A DNA stretch of 64,000 nt from Sphagnum compactum (Eukaryota > Bryophyta > Sphagnopsida > Sphagnales). Positions 13,601-25,860 of this stretch are shown here, piece by piece (position 1 is the first letter of the stretch; every line of letters begins with the position of its first letter). The notes under the pieces were generated by a model, which was not told where the DNA came from, searched no databases, and was given only the letters and a program-made list of their open reading frames with translations. Made by a program: the position numbers and the translations under genes. The DNA lies in assembly GCA_965153455.1 (NCBI GenBank), contig OZ234494.1, positions 7,130,001 to 7,194,000 on the forward strand, written 5' to 3'.

Positions 13601-14182
13601 GAAGTCAGTAGCAAGTGATGGCAGCTTGTCCTTGACAATATGAATAGGGATGAAATGCTGATGCTTTGTGAGTGATGGTCAAAGGGTTAAGCCATACACT
13701 GTCATGTTGTGTGTGATTAATGGTAGATTGTGTGGGTACTGATGCCAGTGCCAATGCTATGCTTTGTTAATTTATGTGTTGCTACAGTTTACATGGCTCC
13801 ATTCACATGTGTATGGCAACATCTGTGTAAGGAGCCAAAAGCTGTCTTGTGCAAAGTCAGTAACCTTAGACTCAACTATGTTAAGGTGTTACATGCTGAG
13901 GATGGTAATCGAGTTAAGTTTTCTTGCTGCAGGTTATTTCGTGCTTACATTGCAGGAGAGGATGAAGAGAGAGCACTGAATCTTTTGAATGAGATGCCAG
14001 CATCTGATTTACAAGACCCAGATGTACGTGTCCTCATTCTCCAGACATTGCAACCCCATTACGTGGCAGCTGCTGACTCACCAGAAGCTGCAAGGGCACC
14101 TGAAACATTGCCACAAGTTCGAGCTCGATTAGATGAACTTTTGGGAACTGATTTGATACCAGGAACACGCATTAGGCTTTAG
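7627..14182 (+). CDS. P-class pentatricopeptide repeat protein, mitochondrial, At4g04790/At4g21880-like
   Basis: Predicted exons: 7627-7735, 8290-8765, 8959-9286, 9597-9821, 10090-10157, 10285-10392, 10522-10635, 11232-11327, 11480-11578, 11713-11841, 11990-12094, 12229-12400, 12780-12939, 13119-13188, 13297-13532, 13933-14182. All introns are GT-AG and phases match, giving 914 residues. The start MTIITFSSRRLLLLSS is Arg/Ser/Leu-rich without acidic residues, like a mitochondrial presequence. PPR helices start near residue 132 (ATYSRLMTQCGRE) and continue to about 840, with typical signatures such as GVKPDVTTYRFLIFACSR and GIKPNQSIFTVMATVFAK. The C-terminal segment LDVEDGFTVVAAMRELGLRP resembles, from memory, the At4g04790/At4g21880 group. 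The family binds organellar RNA; no DYW or SMR domain is visible. Junction 12/13 could instead be 12396/12776, and an alternative ATG lies at 8120. Family placement is moderately sure, the PPR call very sure. Confidence 0.88.
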
Positions 14183-15669
14183 GGAATTTTACAAAAGATT
14201 TGATTCTGCATGAGTTTAGATCAAGGAGCAATCCATGAGGCTGTTGACATTCTTTGCAAAAAGCTATGCAAATTTTGGTATTCTGTGTAGTTGTTCAGGT
14301 AGGAATCTGTCAGCTCTTCTGTGGGTTTTCAACAGGTTGCAGCTTGTCAAACTGACAAGAAGAATGTGGTGCAGTAGTTCACAAGGCATGGTCAACATAG
14401 CAAAGAGAAACTTGTTGCCCAAAGTGCATTGAGACATGGTGCATATCATTCACTTCAATTGCCAACAGAATGATGAGCCACACCACATGTACTTGATGTT
14501 CAAAGGTATGTATCATGGATGCAATCAAACAAGACACTTCCAAACTGTTGGTCCAATGTGGGAAAAGATCCTTGAAGTGATGACTGACATACCCCCCACT
14601 AAAGCAGGTTCCTAACATGGGAATGGTTTATGGGCAACCATTCCTATTGTATTTGTATTGGGGGCGGGGGGGATGTGGCATCCATGTGTTTCATCCTATT
14701 GTTGGCACAATTTAGGCTTGTAGATGCGCGGTTTGTTTGGAAGAGCATGGGATCAACGACCAAAAGTTATTGTGATTTGAGGAAGGTTGATACTGGATTC
14801 TGCCTTATGAATGTTATGCCATCTAATGTTTGAATGTTGTGGAAACAAAATTTTCAATGCATTAAATCCCCTATTTGCATCCAAGTGTTTGTAAAAGAGT
14901 TTGAATATTAAAATGTAAGCCCATGAGTTAGGTGTGTTAGTTTACTTATTTAGTTAGGTTCTAGTTAGTTAGGGGTAAATTGGGTTAGCGTAGTTGTTTG
15001 GGTTTTTATCTTGAATCAATTCAGGCGACAATAGCGTTTGAAATATTTATAGATGGGATAAAATTTTAGTTTGTGTGATTTCAAATTATTTTTAGTGATT
15101 TTTTATTTTAAATCATTTTTTAATAGTTTTTGTTTTAAATTATTTTTTTATTATTTGAGGTTTTAGTACAGTCTACGTAATATGCAAGCTCTCATGTGTT
15201 TCATGTATAATATTAGTTTTTGCATTTTGTGTGAGGAATTGTTGGGCTAGATTCTTGTTTCATTGCAAGCAAGTGACCACTTTGAATCATCAAAAGCTTG
15301 GTTCAGTTTTGATTAATGTTGCAGGTAGACTTGATTTTATTTTTTTGGATTGGGTTTTATAGTTTTGTGTTTTGCACAAGGATTAATTCGTTTAGGAACT
15401 TTGTTCGATGCCCTATGACATGTTGGTTGTGCTGTTTTATGGAATTGCAGTTGGTAGAAGTAATAGTTAAGGAGCATTTCTTAATCTACTTCACTAGATA
15501 TTTTGTGGTTTTGGAATGATTTTTTATTTAACACTTTCTCTCATTGCCAACAACCACAACAATGGCAACAACATAAGCCATCATCACCTTCACCACATCC
15601 AAGAATTCCCAGGTTTTTCTTTCATCAACAACAAACCAAGACAAAAGGGAGCCATGAAGGATCAAAAAG
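14183..15669. other. 3' flank of the PPR gene and spacer
   Basis: The first few hundred bases are likely 3' UTR. The rest becomes AT-rich. The short frames here (for example 14630-14833 and 15316-15519) show no domain or convincing composition, and no tRNA or other RNA gene was recognised. Confidence 0.5.
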
Positions 15670-16372
15670 ATGGCTAATCAATGGTTACATTGTTGTGTTG
15701 CCTACATTGTTGTGATGGTAATGCATAATGTAGGAGTTTTTTTAGTTAAGAGGGGTGTCATCATGTCAATACCAACCCCACAAGGTTTTGTTGGATTGTG
15801 GTATTCAACCATTAATGTTGGGCAAGGCTGTTGTTTGAGGTCTTGGATTAACCAATGCCAATTTTGACCCATGTTAAAATCAAATTTTGACATTAATGGG
15901 TGATTCAAAAATGGTTCAAAGGTTAACCAAACATGAGGTTGTGATCCATCCTACCAAACCAACGAAATACATTATAGTACGAGCCCAAATAGTGGTCACC
16001 CATGTTACATACTATGATCTATTAATTAGAGGAGCAATTTTGTATCCCTTCGGGGTTACCATTGATTTTTCGAAAAAAATCGCACACCATAGCCTAGGAT
16101 GGCAAATAAGAACTAGTCGCAAGGTTTCATTACCGATGAAGTTGATTGAGGGGCAAGCTAAAAAATCTAATAAATTCACTATGTCGGCTATATTTTCATG
16201 CCTTCCACATGAATTTGAAGTATTGGAAGGTGAAATCCATGATTGAGATGAACCCCCAAATGGGGAATTGGCAATGTCACGACCACATGAGATGGCATTC
16301 ATTTAAGCTTCCACATTGGATCCTAGCCCACCATCAGGCACATTGATTGAATTATAAGCTTGGCACACTTTG
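15670..16372 (+). pseudogene. decayed retroelement-derived coding fragment
   Basis: A first frame (15670-15867) ends after GFVGLWYSTINVGQGCC. A second frame runs from 15887 with VVTHVTYYDLLIRGAILYPF and GVTIDFSKKIAHHSLGW, reaches TGA at 16244-16246, and continues in the same frame (DEPPNGELAMSRPHEMAFI, TAA, ASTLDPSPPSGTLIEL) to a final TAA. The YDLLIxGAxLYPxGVTIDF pattern resembles, from memory, segments of repeated plant retroelement polyproteins near the protease region. Coherent protein on both sides of each stop argues for decay of a once-open frame. No RT, integrase or LTR is seen nearby. The element class is uncertain. Confidence 0.5.
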
Positions 16373-19300
16373 TTGTCACCAAACTCACGTAAATTCATGG
16401 ATGTTGGTAATGGGCCACCAAGATTGAACCCATTAAACATCGAAATTATTCCACTACAAGGAATCATGTCCATTCCAACCTATGCATTTGCGACTTATGT
16501 CAAAATCAATCATTTTTGTGACTATAGATGCGATTGTCCTATGTGACATTTGGTAAAAACAACTTGTAATTACATAAACAACTACAAAAGGATTTGCAAT
16601 TGCATATGCAACTTTTATTTGCACCTAATGTCAATTTGGATGAAAATGAAAATGAAAATACACTTATGTCATTCATTTTTAATGACATCCCAAAATAAAT
16701 GATTTGTAATTATTTCTACGACTTGGAAGGTGGTTCATAGACCATTGAACACCTCGTGATATCTTTTCCACTTGAATTACAACTATAAATCCTAGTTCTA
16801 AATGCACGTGTAATTTTATTATTAAAAAAAAATTGACCAATGAAATTGTTGAATTTATTGGTCTAATTGTTTTCCTTAACTATAAAAATGAGTGAAGTTC
16901 TCCAAGCAAGAGCTTAGGATGTGGTTCTCCAGGACTTTAAATGGTCCCTCACCCCACCCTACTTTATGTGGTGTCTTTCAGTATGCAGTCAAACATTGCT
17001 GCCATTCTTACGGTGTACTCAGAGGGCACCTTTTAACCATGAAAGTACTTCCTGCCATTTTGACGGTGTACTGAGAAGGAACTTTTCAGAATTAGAATGT
17101 TCAGTCGCTGTGCTTCACGCATTGTAAAGTCCTACCCCCCTAGGGCTTCACCTAAGACTTTGGTTAGTCCCCCCCCCCCTCTCCCCTCCCCTCCCCTCCC
17201 CCCAGATTGTTCCGACTTTCCTTGTGTGCGCTTTAATTTGCCCCTTCTTGGCCTTTTGCCGTCTTGTGCTGTTCCAAATCATTTGACCCTGGTGGGGTCT
17301 TTCAAGTGATATTATCCCTGACCGGACGGGGGATTTTTTTCTCAAATTCCTCATGTAGGTGCACTGGCGAGGATCCCCAGCTTTAATTCGCATTAAATGG
17401 CGATTGTCCTAGGCGGACAGTAGAGTTTTTTCTGGATCCTGCCTAAATCTAGGCGAGCTCAACGGACTCACTGTCTAAATCTGGCGAATTCGTTCTTTTT
17501 TTTCTAAGAAATATGACGAATTTTTTGAAAGTTTTTTTCAAAAAATCCTTTTAGAGGTGGCACTGGGTTTTTTTTTTGTCGCCAGTTGCCGAAATTTCGC
17601 CAAATAGAAAACACTGTCCCTGGACATGGACGCTTTGCATCATCATCATCATCCAGGCAGATTAAAGTACCTATTATGGTGCTTTACCTTGCACGTAAAG
17701 AAAGACTTGTGCCCATCTTTCTAGTGTGATTGGGGAGCATCTTATAGAGCCGGTTCGTTTTTGGAAACGCCTTGCAATTTCTTTTCATTTTCTTCCTGTG
17801 ATACTTGTTGGATTTGACAAGAAAAACATAAAAGATTTTTTTAAAAATTAAGACACAAGTCTTTACACTCAGGAAAGTCTTTGGCCGCGTACTTTAGTCG
17901 AATTGGGCCTTTGCTTGGCTCCACCTTTTGCAAAGAATGGGTGTAGGGTCTTGCTATTTGCAAAGGATGGATTCTACTTGATAACATGCCCTCTAGATAC
18001 ATTGAAAAAATCTGGTGGTGCTTTTTACATGTTTTGTGTAGGGCAACAACTGAACAGTGCAGCATTCTCGAAGTAAAGCACCCACCCAAGAAGGTGTAGC
18101 CAATGGGTGCTTACATTCAGGAACACCCTGCTCCTCAGGCATTACCCAGCAATAAGACTTCCTCATTGGGTATCATGAGGAAAAAACACGAAAAAAAAGA
18201 GGGTGGGATTTCGAAAATGAAACAGTTGCCTCTTGCATACAAAGATTACAAATACACTTAGAAATTTTCGCATAGGTCTTTTACATAAAGGCTTAGTTAG
18301 ACATGTTGTCATCAAAATGTGACAGGATTGTAAGTAGTAGAAGGGGTCTATCTTTCCAGCCTTCCACAAATTAGGGTTTATGCTACTTGATGTATGAGCC
18401 CAAGGGACCAGTACCTCAAATCCAGTCTTGAAAAGGTCTACAAAATAGACCCTTCTCCTATACCATAGGTGTTTCATTTTGGAGTTTGCAGGGGATCCAA
18501 TGTGTGCATCCATTGGTGTAATGGAACGTTTCACAAATGCCAACTATTGCACCACCTTTCTTTTTTTGTTAAATCCTTGTTTATTTGTGTTTTTTCTTTC
18601 CTTTTGGTGTCTTTCTATTTTTTCAACAATGTTGGTATATGGTGTGTAGGATCATTGATTGCTATCAAGATAAGTTCCAGTAGGAAGCCAAGAATATAGA
18701 AGGATTCTGGGTCTTTTTTACTTTCATATCTGGGACATACAGTACAACCCAGATAATTTTCTACTTACACATCTGGGATATCAACTATGAAAAATTATCC
18801 ATCCCAGATAAAAAAAAATTGTTGTCATTGGCAAGGAGTTCCCATACCCATCCCCATTGAGCAAAGAACACACATCATAACAATCTATGCAGGCTCCAAT
18901 TGCAAGGAAATCAATCCTCAATGCAAACAATGAAATGAGGTGTTCACAGTAGACAACTGCTTTTTTGTCTTGCTACATGAACTGAAGAGCACTGAGAATT
19001 CTATCCACCCACCACTTTAAACAATCACGAGATTTACAGCCTTCTGCCAGACCCTAACATAGATCTATGTATTTGTCCCACATTGTTCTCTCCTACCCAG
19101 AACCCTAAACCACCAGGATTCTGGCAGCCTAAACATGGGACAAACACATAGATAATGTAACAAGGGAAACCGACATGTAAGACAGTCCATGAGCACATTC
19201 ATATCCAAATACAGCAATACCACATGCACATTCAGCAAAGAGACACAATCATGTAATCCAGATAGTTTTGAAGTACCTGCTCAATAGTGGCAAGGCACCA

Positions 19301-20078
19301 AACATTTTCCTCCAAAAAATTGTTCTGGGCATCACGAATTTCTGAGTACAGTACATGCAGATACATAACCTAAATCAGACATAGCCTACAAATTCAGATG
19401 AGACAGCCTGCGTAAACCTGTAAGCTGCGATTATTGAATGTTGGTGGCTCAAAACATTCAACACGTACAATCCTCTGAAGTTCAACGGTAGCAAAACTTG
19501 AATCTAGTGAACCAAATTCCTCATAACATTGAAGAGTTGGTTAGCTTGTAAAGTTTTTGAATAGAACTTGGACCTCCTCATACAATTTTTGGTGGGTGCT
19601 ACCAGCTCTTAAAACCCTTCAGTCTTCCTGACTTGGCTCCAGAAAACTTGAGGTTCCATCTTGACACAAAATAGTCAATGTATACCTTCTTGTTCCCTAT
19701 ATTCCAACCACTGGAGCTGTAAGGCACTCAGATGGCAAGCTTCTAGATCACAGGCAGTTTATCAAATGAAAGCCTTGACAAGCCACTACCTTCCCTGCAT
19801 GGAATATGTGCTCCCCAAGGCAGGACCTTCACCTGCAGTCTCCAAAGGACATCTGCATTCCCCCATTTTTCCTAGTTAGAATGTTAAATCTATGAGGCAG
19901 GCAAACAGAACTGATGGCCAAGTGAGGAAACTTATCTAAAAAAAAAAACATCTAGACAAAAAGAGAGGACTTTGGGGAATAAAAGGAGCACAAGGGGCAG
20001 CAAAGAAAGAGCCACAAATGAAGCAATAAGGTTACCTCCAGGCCTAGAGAATGATGGAGAGAGATTACACACAGCATG
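16373..20078. other. spacer and 3' flank of the RING gene
   Basis: AT-rich up to about 16.9 kb, then more mixed in composition. It holds a C-rich tract (17169-17203), a short CAT repeat near 17639-17655 and a lone CACTA-type terminus at 16452. The right part is probably the 3' UTR and flank of the minus-strand gene ending at 20079. Short frames at 18163-18543 and 18469-18699 have no supporting features. Confidence 0.5.
17169..17203. repeat. C-rich / (CTCCC)n simple repeat
   Basis: An uninterrupted C run is followed by CTCCC units and another C run. The minus-strand frame crossing it is Gly/Arg-rich because of the repeat. Confidence 0.8.
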
Positions 20079-23000
20079 TCAAGCTCTTTGTAAACGCTCC
20101 AAGCTGGCTTGCACAACATCAAAAGCATCTTCCATATCACCAATAAAGTTCAGATTCTTCCGAGTTGCATCATGGTCATTCTCCACTGTGACCAGGGCTT
20201 CCGATAGCATATCCTCAGCCTGCCAGTGAAGACTTTCCAGAGCTTCGAAGAGAGAACTGTGCGTATGAGAGCCAGGATTGCTTTGCATACTCAGGCAGGA
20301 GTTGGGCATACACAGAATAAGTAGTGTGTTCGTATGAGCACTTAAGGCTCGCAAAAGAAAAAATACTTCACTGTACAGATACTCCCGAGCCATGATGTCT
20401 GGCAGACTTCTATTTTCAAGAAGGAAGTTTAGGACTTCACGAAGAGGTTTGAATCCAGAGAGGAAGAATGTGGCAAGGGCAGGTAGACTGATGCCAAGAG
20501 CAGCATTGACCTCCAAAATGTCAGTCAAAGCCCAAAGTGCATTTGCCAATCTCTCATCAGCCAACTTATTTGTAGAGACAGTGTTTGGAACATTGCTGGA
20601 CCCTGCATCCAATGGGGAGTCTGTACTGGAGGGAGAGGAACCCCGAGTGTTAGAGCATGACCCCAATGAGGCTGATGGTACTGAAGCAGTAGATGCTGCT
20701 GACCATAACTCCACCTCACCACCTCCTGGTGAAATCCATTCAGTCTCTGCACCTATTGAATCAGGATACTCGTCAACATCACTCTTGGTTCTCAAATTAA
20801 GCACCTGGACTGACTGCTGATTAACAGGAAATGATCTTGTAAGTGAGCAAGGGGGCCCATGTATACCAGATCTGGCCAGGTTAGCCTGCCACAGAGACAT
20901 TTCCTGGAGATTGAAAGCCCAAAGTTCGTTCAAAACCATGGCCTGCTCAGCTGATCGAGCCCAGTGTGCTTCTAAATGTGCCCACTTTGATGCAGTCTGT
21001 GCCATCACATTTGATGTCCCAAACCACTTCCTGCACTCCATATCCCACCAAGCAGCTGAAGCAGCACACCTCTCTACTTCAGCTCTCCAGTATTGGCTTG
21101 CTCTTTTCCAGGTATCTGCTTTGTATGCCCAATAGTCTCTAGGATTTAGTGCTCCAGGCCCCTGGTTCATGAAATACAGAGGCTGTTCATCTGGATGAAC
21201 CAGCAATGGAGATAATGAAGGGAAAGAGATGGGAATGTCCATGACAGTGTCTGGGATAAGAGCACAGCTAGAGCTCAATGTTTCTATTGTTGATGCAGTT
21301 GAAACTTGCCCATGTGTCCCAGAGAAAAGTTCCACAGGAGATGGTTCCAAGAACACAGACTCATTCTCTGTTGGCATGGGATGCTGTGCGGTCTGAGGAG
21401 ACACGGATTCCTCTACAGCAGGGAGTAGCATCCTCAGCATAGCCTCTACTTCCCTGAGAGGTTCCCTTGGTTGTCTGCTGCAGATCTCTGTATGTTCCAG
21501 AGGTAGTATTTGTGCTGATTGAGACAATGGATGATTGGTAGTTCCAAGCTCCTGCTTTACATCCACCTTGACAGCATCATCAGGCCAAATGGCTGCTTGC
21601 TTTGTGCGAACCTTGCTACCACTAGGATGCAAGGACTCTTTTGTGGTTAGACATTGCTTGAGCCCTTCATGTGCAGAGTTGATGTCCATCACAGCACAGA
21701 ATAGAGAAAATAATTGCCTTCTCCTTGGTTCACATACTTCATGTATGCCATCAGGTGGAGTGTTGCATGCTGGAGCCATCTTTTCTTCAGAGACTAGAGC
21801 TGAGACTTCCCTCCCTTGCAAAATGATACCAAAGTCATCAAGAGCAAGAGGTTGATGCAGAAACCTTGCAGATGAAGAACTAATTGGCCCTTTCATTTGA
21901 AGTCCACAGGCATTGCACTGGACCAGATCACATGTCAAGCACATCAACCGCCAAGGTGATGCAACAAGAGCACCAGTAACAACCTCCAGATCCTGGAGTC
22001 CCTGCTCCTTGGATCGTCCACTCACCCGAAGGCCCCGAGCTTCCATGGCCCTGTAAACTGCAAGTTTAACCCAAAAAGTTTGATACATTAGCTATCATAT
22101 CCAAGGCTACAAGAACGCCAGGGGGGTGAAACCATTTCTCTGCATTCCATGATTCATATACAACAAAGTTCCAGTAGCAATAGCATAGAGAAGCTTGTCA
22201 GACTTGCACACAAAAGAATGGACAAGAAAGGCCTCTTTCCAGCATCATGATAAAGAAATCAGTACCAGGCACAGACAAGCATACCTTCTCCTAGGCCAAG
22301 ACATTCCAACTCCGTTATTGGCACTAAGGAGGCTGAAAGCTCTTGATTGCTGCATTCAGGACAGATTCTCTTCCAGGCAGCTCCAAATTCACGGGAGAAC
22401 AAAGCTATTAATGTGATTTGAAACTGGAGGAAGGCAGAGTTGCCCACTGCTTGTTCGATATCCAACTGAGTAAAGTGCTCACCACAACTGCACACAAGAG
22501 TAGCTGCATGTCAGCACTCTCGTTGAACTTCATTGCACCTTCTGACTAGAAAGAAAATCTAAATTTGCAGTGGGCTGCTAATTAGGCTAGTAAACTGAAA
22601 GCTGTCAATGCTGCATAGTACAGGACTTACTGCAAACTGTTTTATGACCTTTACGTACTACATGAAAAGTTGTGATAACTTACGTGTCAACTGGGCATAC
22701 CAAGGAAGAAATGATGCTGTCCAATGAGGCTGTCTCAGATGCAACATTTTGCAAACTTTGCTTCACAAGGTTCGTATGGCAATCTTTGCAAAAACAGTGC
22801 CCACAAGTCTCTGCTTTGTAAGTGCCACCAAGCACAGACACCTCTGATGAGAAGCATTTTGAGCAGAGCGGACAGCTCAATAATCTACTTGATGAAAGTT
22901 CTTCTGCACAAACAACAAGAGACCGATTAGGACCACTAGGATAAATTACTGCACAACTACCAGGTGAAAATTTGCAGCATGAAGCCATGGCTTCAACCTG

Positions 23001-24142
23001 AATAAGATAGCACCTCTACTGGAGAATACTTGTAAATGGGTTAAGTGGCAGGCAGTTCAGAAGAGTTTCCCCATGCAGCTTTGCCAATGAAAGCAGCCAT
23101 TTTGCAGAAGCATACTACACCCATCGCAAAGGAAGAAATTACTGCATTTGCAGCATTTGGACATCAAACTCATAAACCCTAATAATAACAATTAGGTTGT
23201 GTTCACTAAAGTTTTCAGATTTACAGTCTGAAAGGTGAAATACCAAGTCATAGCTACTAGAGCAAGGTCAAGGCTATTCCGTGAGGCATTAGACCACAAG
23301 ATACAATGCATTTTTAGAAGAAAGAGGGCACAAAAGCAGGCCTTGTAAGATGCAGATGCTGTAAACCATTGCCACTTATCTGATACATACTTTAATACCA
23401 GCTTGTCCACAGCACTCTTGTCTAAACCTATCAGGTAGTGATTGCCACAGGAAATATTCAACTTTTGCCCCTACAGATCCATGAAATCAACAACTGAGTT
23501 TTTAGAAAAAATCTTGCCAGTGTCTAACCCTAATCCTTCATGTGGAGATAGGAAAGGATTGTTAAGCATAGCTTTGTTGAATAGATGTGCTTGTGTGATC
23601 ACTTCGAACCAGGTGCTCATACAGAGGGTGGCATTCAGGGGATGCTTGAGGAGAACCTTAGAACAACCGCTGCCTCTTGCAAATGCATCAGGGCAAGCAA
23701 CTATTGTTTGATGCACACACAAAGTGCAATAGTGAAAGCATCAGAGCACATCTAGTGGATATTCCAAAGCCAGAAACTCACCTACATCCTGATCCTGCAC
23801 CTTTTCTGGTACAGACAGAACTGGCCGACTTGTGTCTGCCCCTTGTTTGGCCAGTGGATTTCCATCATCTTCATAAAGAGCTTGGGGGGCAGGAATTGCA
23901 GACCCACCACTAATCAGGTGGTTGGACAGATGAGATCCTGCAAGCGAAGAAGGAGCATCGAGGCTTATAGTCATGGCCCCAATCATCAATTCCAGCTTAC
24001 AAGAAGCATTGCTTGGTGAAGATGATGCAAATGTTGCACAACCTCCACCTCCATCTTTGAAGAGAGCAGCATCATTCCCTTGTGAAATCGCCGCATGACG
24101 TCCTATGAGTATTCCCTTTCGTTCTGATTTGCCAAAAGCCAT
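20079..24142 (-). CDS. RING1-type zinc-finger protein with a tryptophan heptad region (candidate E3 ubiquitin ligase)
   Basis: Predicted exons on the minus strand: 24142-23786, 22997-22684, 22487-22285, 22057-20079; phases match and give 950 residues. Residues 161-225 form a C3HC4 finger: C161-x2-C164, C184-x-H186-x2-C189-x2-C192, then C220-x4-C225 across the exon 2/3 junction. The final C-x4-C spacing is that of RING1 in RBR ligases. Further Cys pairs lie at C266/C269 and at C331/C334 and C339/C342, but no clear IBR or RING2 with a catalytic Cys is visible. Residues 601-681 carry ten Trp, nearly all spaced by 7 or 14. Most of the rest of exon 4 is Ser/Pro-rich, and the C-terminus (about 830-950) looks helical. 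Exon 1 could end at 23782, where a stronger GTGAGT donor sits, but the 23786 junction keeps the frame. I cannot name the family. Ligase activity is inferred from the finger only. Confidence 0.75.
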
Positions 24143-25860
24143 AGTTGAACCCTTCTCCTGCTCTCTCCACCTCTGTTTCTTCTTCTCACATAAAAACTAC
24201 CACAGAGTAGCACGATCCAAGCTTTGTCTCTGAAGGACTCAGATAGGCCAGCACAGGGAAAAGCATGTGCATCGCTCTGTCATGTACACACCAAGAAGGG
24301 GAAATCGCTAGTCTTCTAGGGATCCCTTGCACGTTGTGCAGCTTGAGAGGCTCACACGCTGCTACGCCCTCCTCAGGTCTGTACGCTCCCGTGCTTCATG
24401 ACTCTCTCCCTGCCACAAGGTTTAGGGCCTAAACCTCCCTCAATAGGTATATCCCGCCATGACGATCTCACGCTTGGAAACGCGCAATCTCTTCTTCCGG
24501 AGCCTTTTCTCCGCAGAAGCCTAACACAGAGTAATTTCTCAAAGCAGCTGAAACTCTTGTGACCTTACCTTCGCAACAAAGCCCTAGATCTAACATTACA
24601 CCCCATCCCCCTGCCCCCAATACCAGAAATAGGGGAAGTACAAACTTCAGAGGAATACAGCACGCCTCATTCTCCGCCTCCAAATCAGCTTTTGTCACAC
24701 CAACGATTCACGCTGCTACGACTCCGTAAACAAGTATGGATACAAAAGTCTAACCTAAACAGCAACAGAAATCCTATATCCATATACAGATCTTCTCGCA
24801 GAGACTTCTATATACACAACACCAAAGATTCAAGGTATGATTTCCGCGGACTCGAACTGTACAGACTCCACCAGTCTTCCAGAGGCAAACACACAATCAG
24901 AGTGCCTCTTCAGAGATGAACCAAAAATCGAGGGTAAAGAAGCAACCTCGAAAACACAAACAAGCAAAGCAACAACAAGGAATGCACTTGTCGTCTTCTT
25001 ACCTTCTTCACCAGATAAAGCCGCAGTATACACTCTACAGAAAACAGTTGCTCACAAGACAACATTCTCCGGGAAGCTGCGCTTCGTCTCTCCACTACTG
25101 ACAGCAATCCAACAGATACTCAAGAACCGAATCCCGTGAATGGAGGAAGAAAGAGAAGGAGGTGTTAGCAGCTGCAGACGAGAGCGCGGGCGGCCGGAGC
25201 CTCGCACAGAAGACACGAACACTCTCGCCCGGCGCCTCCGTCTTTCGTCGTCTTTCTGCCTTCCCTTGTCTTTTACTCATTTCCCTGCTTCTTTACCTCC
25301 GCTACTTGTCTTTCTCCCTTTCCCCTCGTCTCTCCTGCCCTTTTCCTTTCCCTCTTCTATCGTGTCCTTTTTTCCCTTCCCTCGTCTTTTACCCATTTCC
25401 CACTTCTTTACCTTCGCCACTCCTCTTTCTCACATTTCCTTCTCTTTCCCTCTCTTTTCCTCTCTCTGTCCTTTCACGGGTCTTGTTTCCAGATTCTTGT
25501 TTCTTTTGCTCTGCTGTGAAACATCTTTCCGTTCGATATCACACACCTCCATCTTTCAATCTCGACCCTTCATTTCCTGCCACCTATTTTAACCACCCCC
25601 CCCCCACCATCCTCAATCTACTACCGACATAGTCCAATCCAGACCGTAAGATCCCTTGTTTTGTATCTTTGCCGTTGGATCTGAACAGAATTCCAACGCT
25701 TTAGATGTGACCGCGTCCGTGTGAAGATAAATGGGTGGGCCAATTTCATTAGTGCAAATTTTGGGCTGCCACTGGATAATGCTATAAAATGGGCCTCTGG
25801 ATTGGGCCTCTGGAAATGGCCTCTGGAAACAACATTGTGTGGAGAAGGCAACCCTAGTCC
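24143..25860 (-). promoter_or_regulatory. 5' leader and probable promoter of the RING gene, with a strong GA/CT tract
   Basis: Sequence upstream of the ATG at 24142. From about 25250 to 25600 the plus strand is almost entirely pyrimidine, which reads as GA-rich in the gene's sense. GA-rich tracts are common in plant 5' leaders and core promoters. The open frames on the plus strand here (Ser/Phe/Leu/Pro-rich) are products of this low complexity. The transcription start cannot be placed. Confidence 0.4.

Noticed and set aside
23192-23461. Possible extra exon of the RING gene on the minus strand
   Set aside because: Not needed for frame continuity between 23786 and 22997, and the text has no supporting pattern.
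25140-25632. Two overlapping plus-strand open frames of 150 and 156 codons
   Set aside because: They arise from a pyrimidine-rich tract and encode low-complexity Ser/Phe/Leu/Pro text with no domain.
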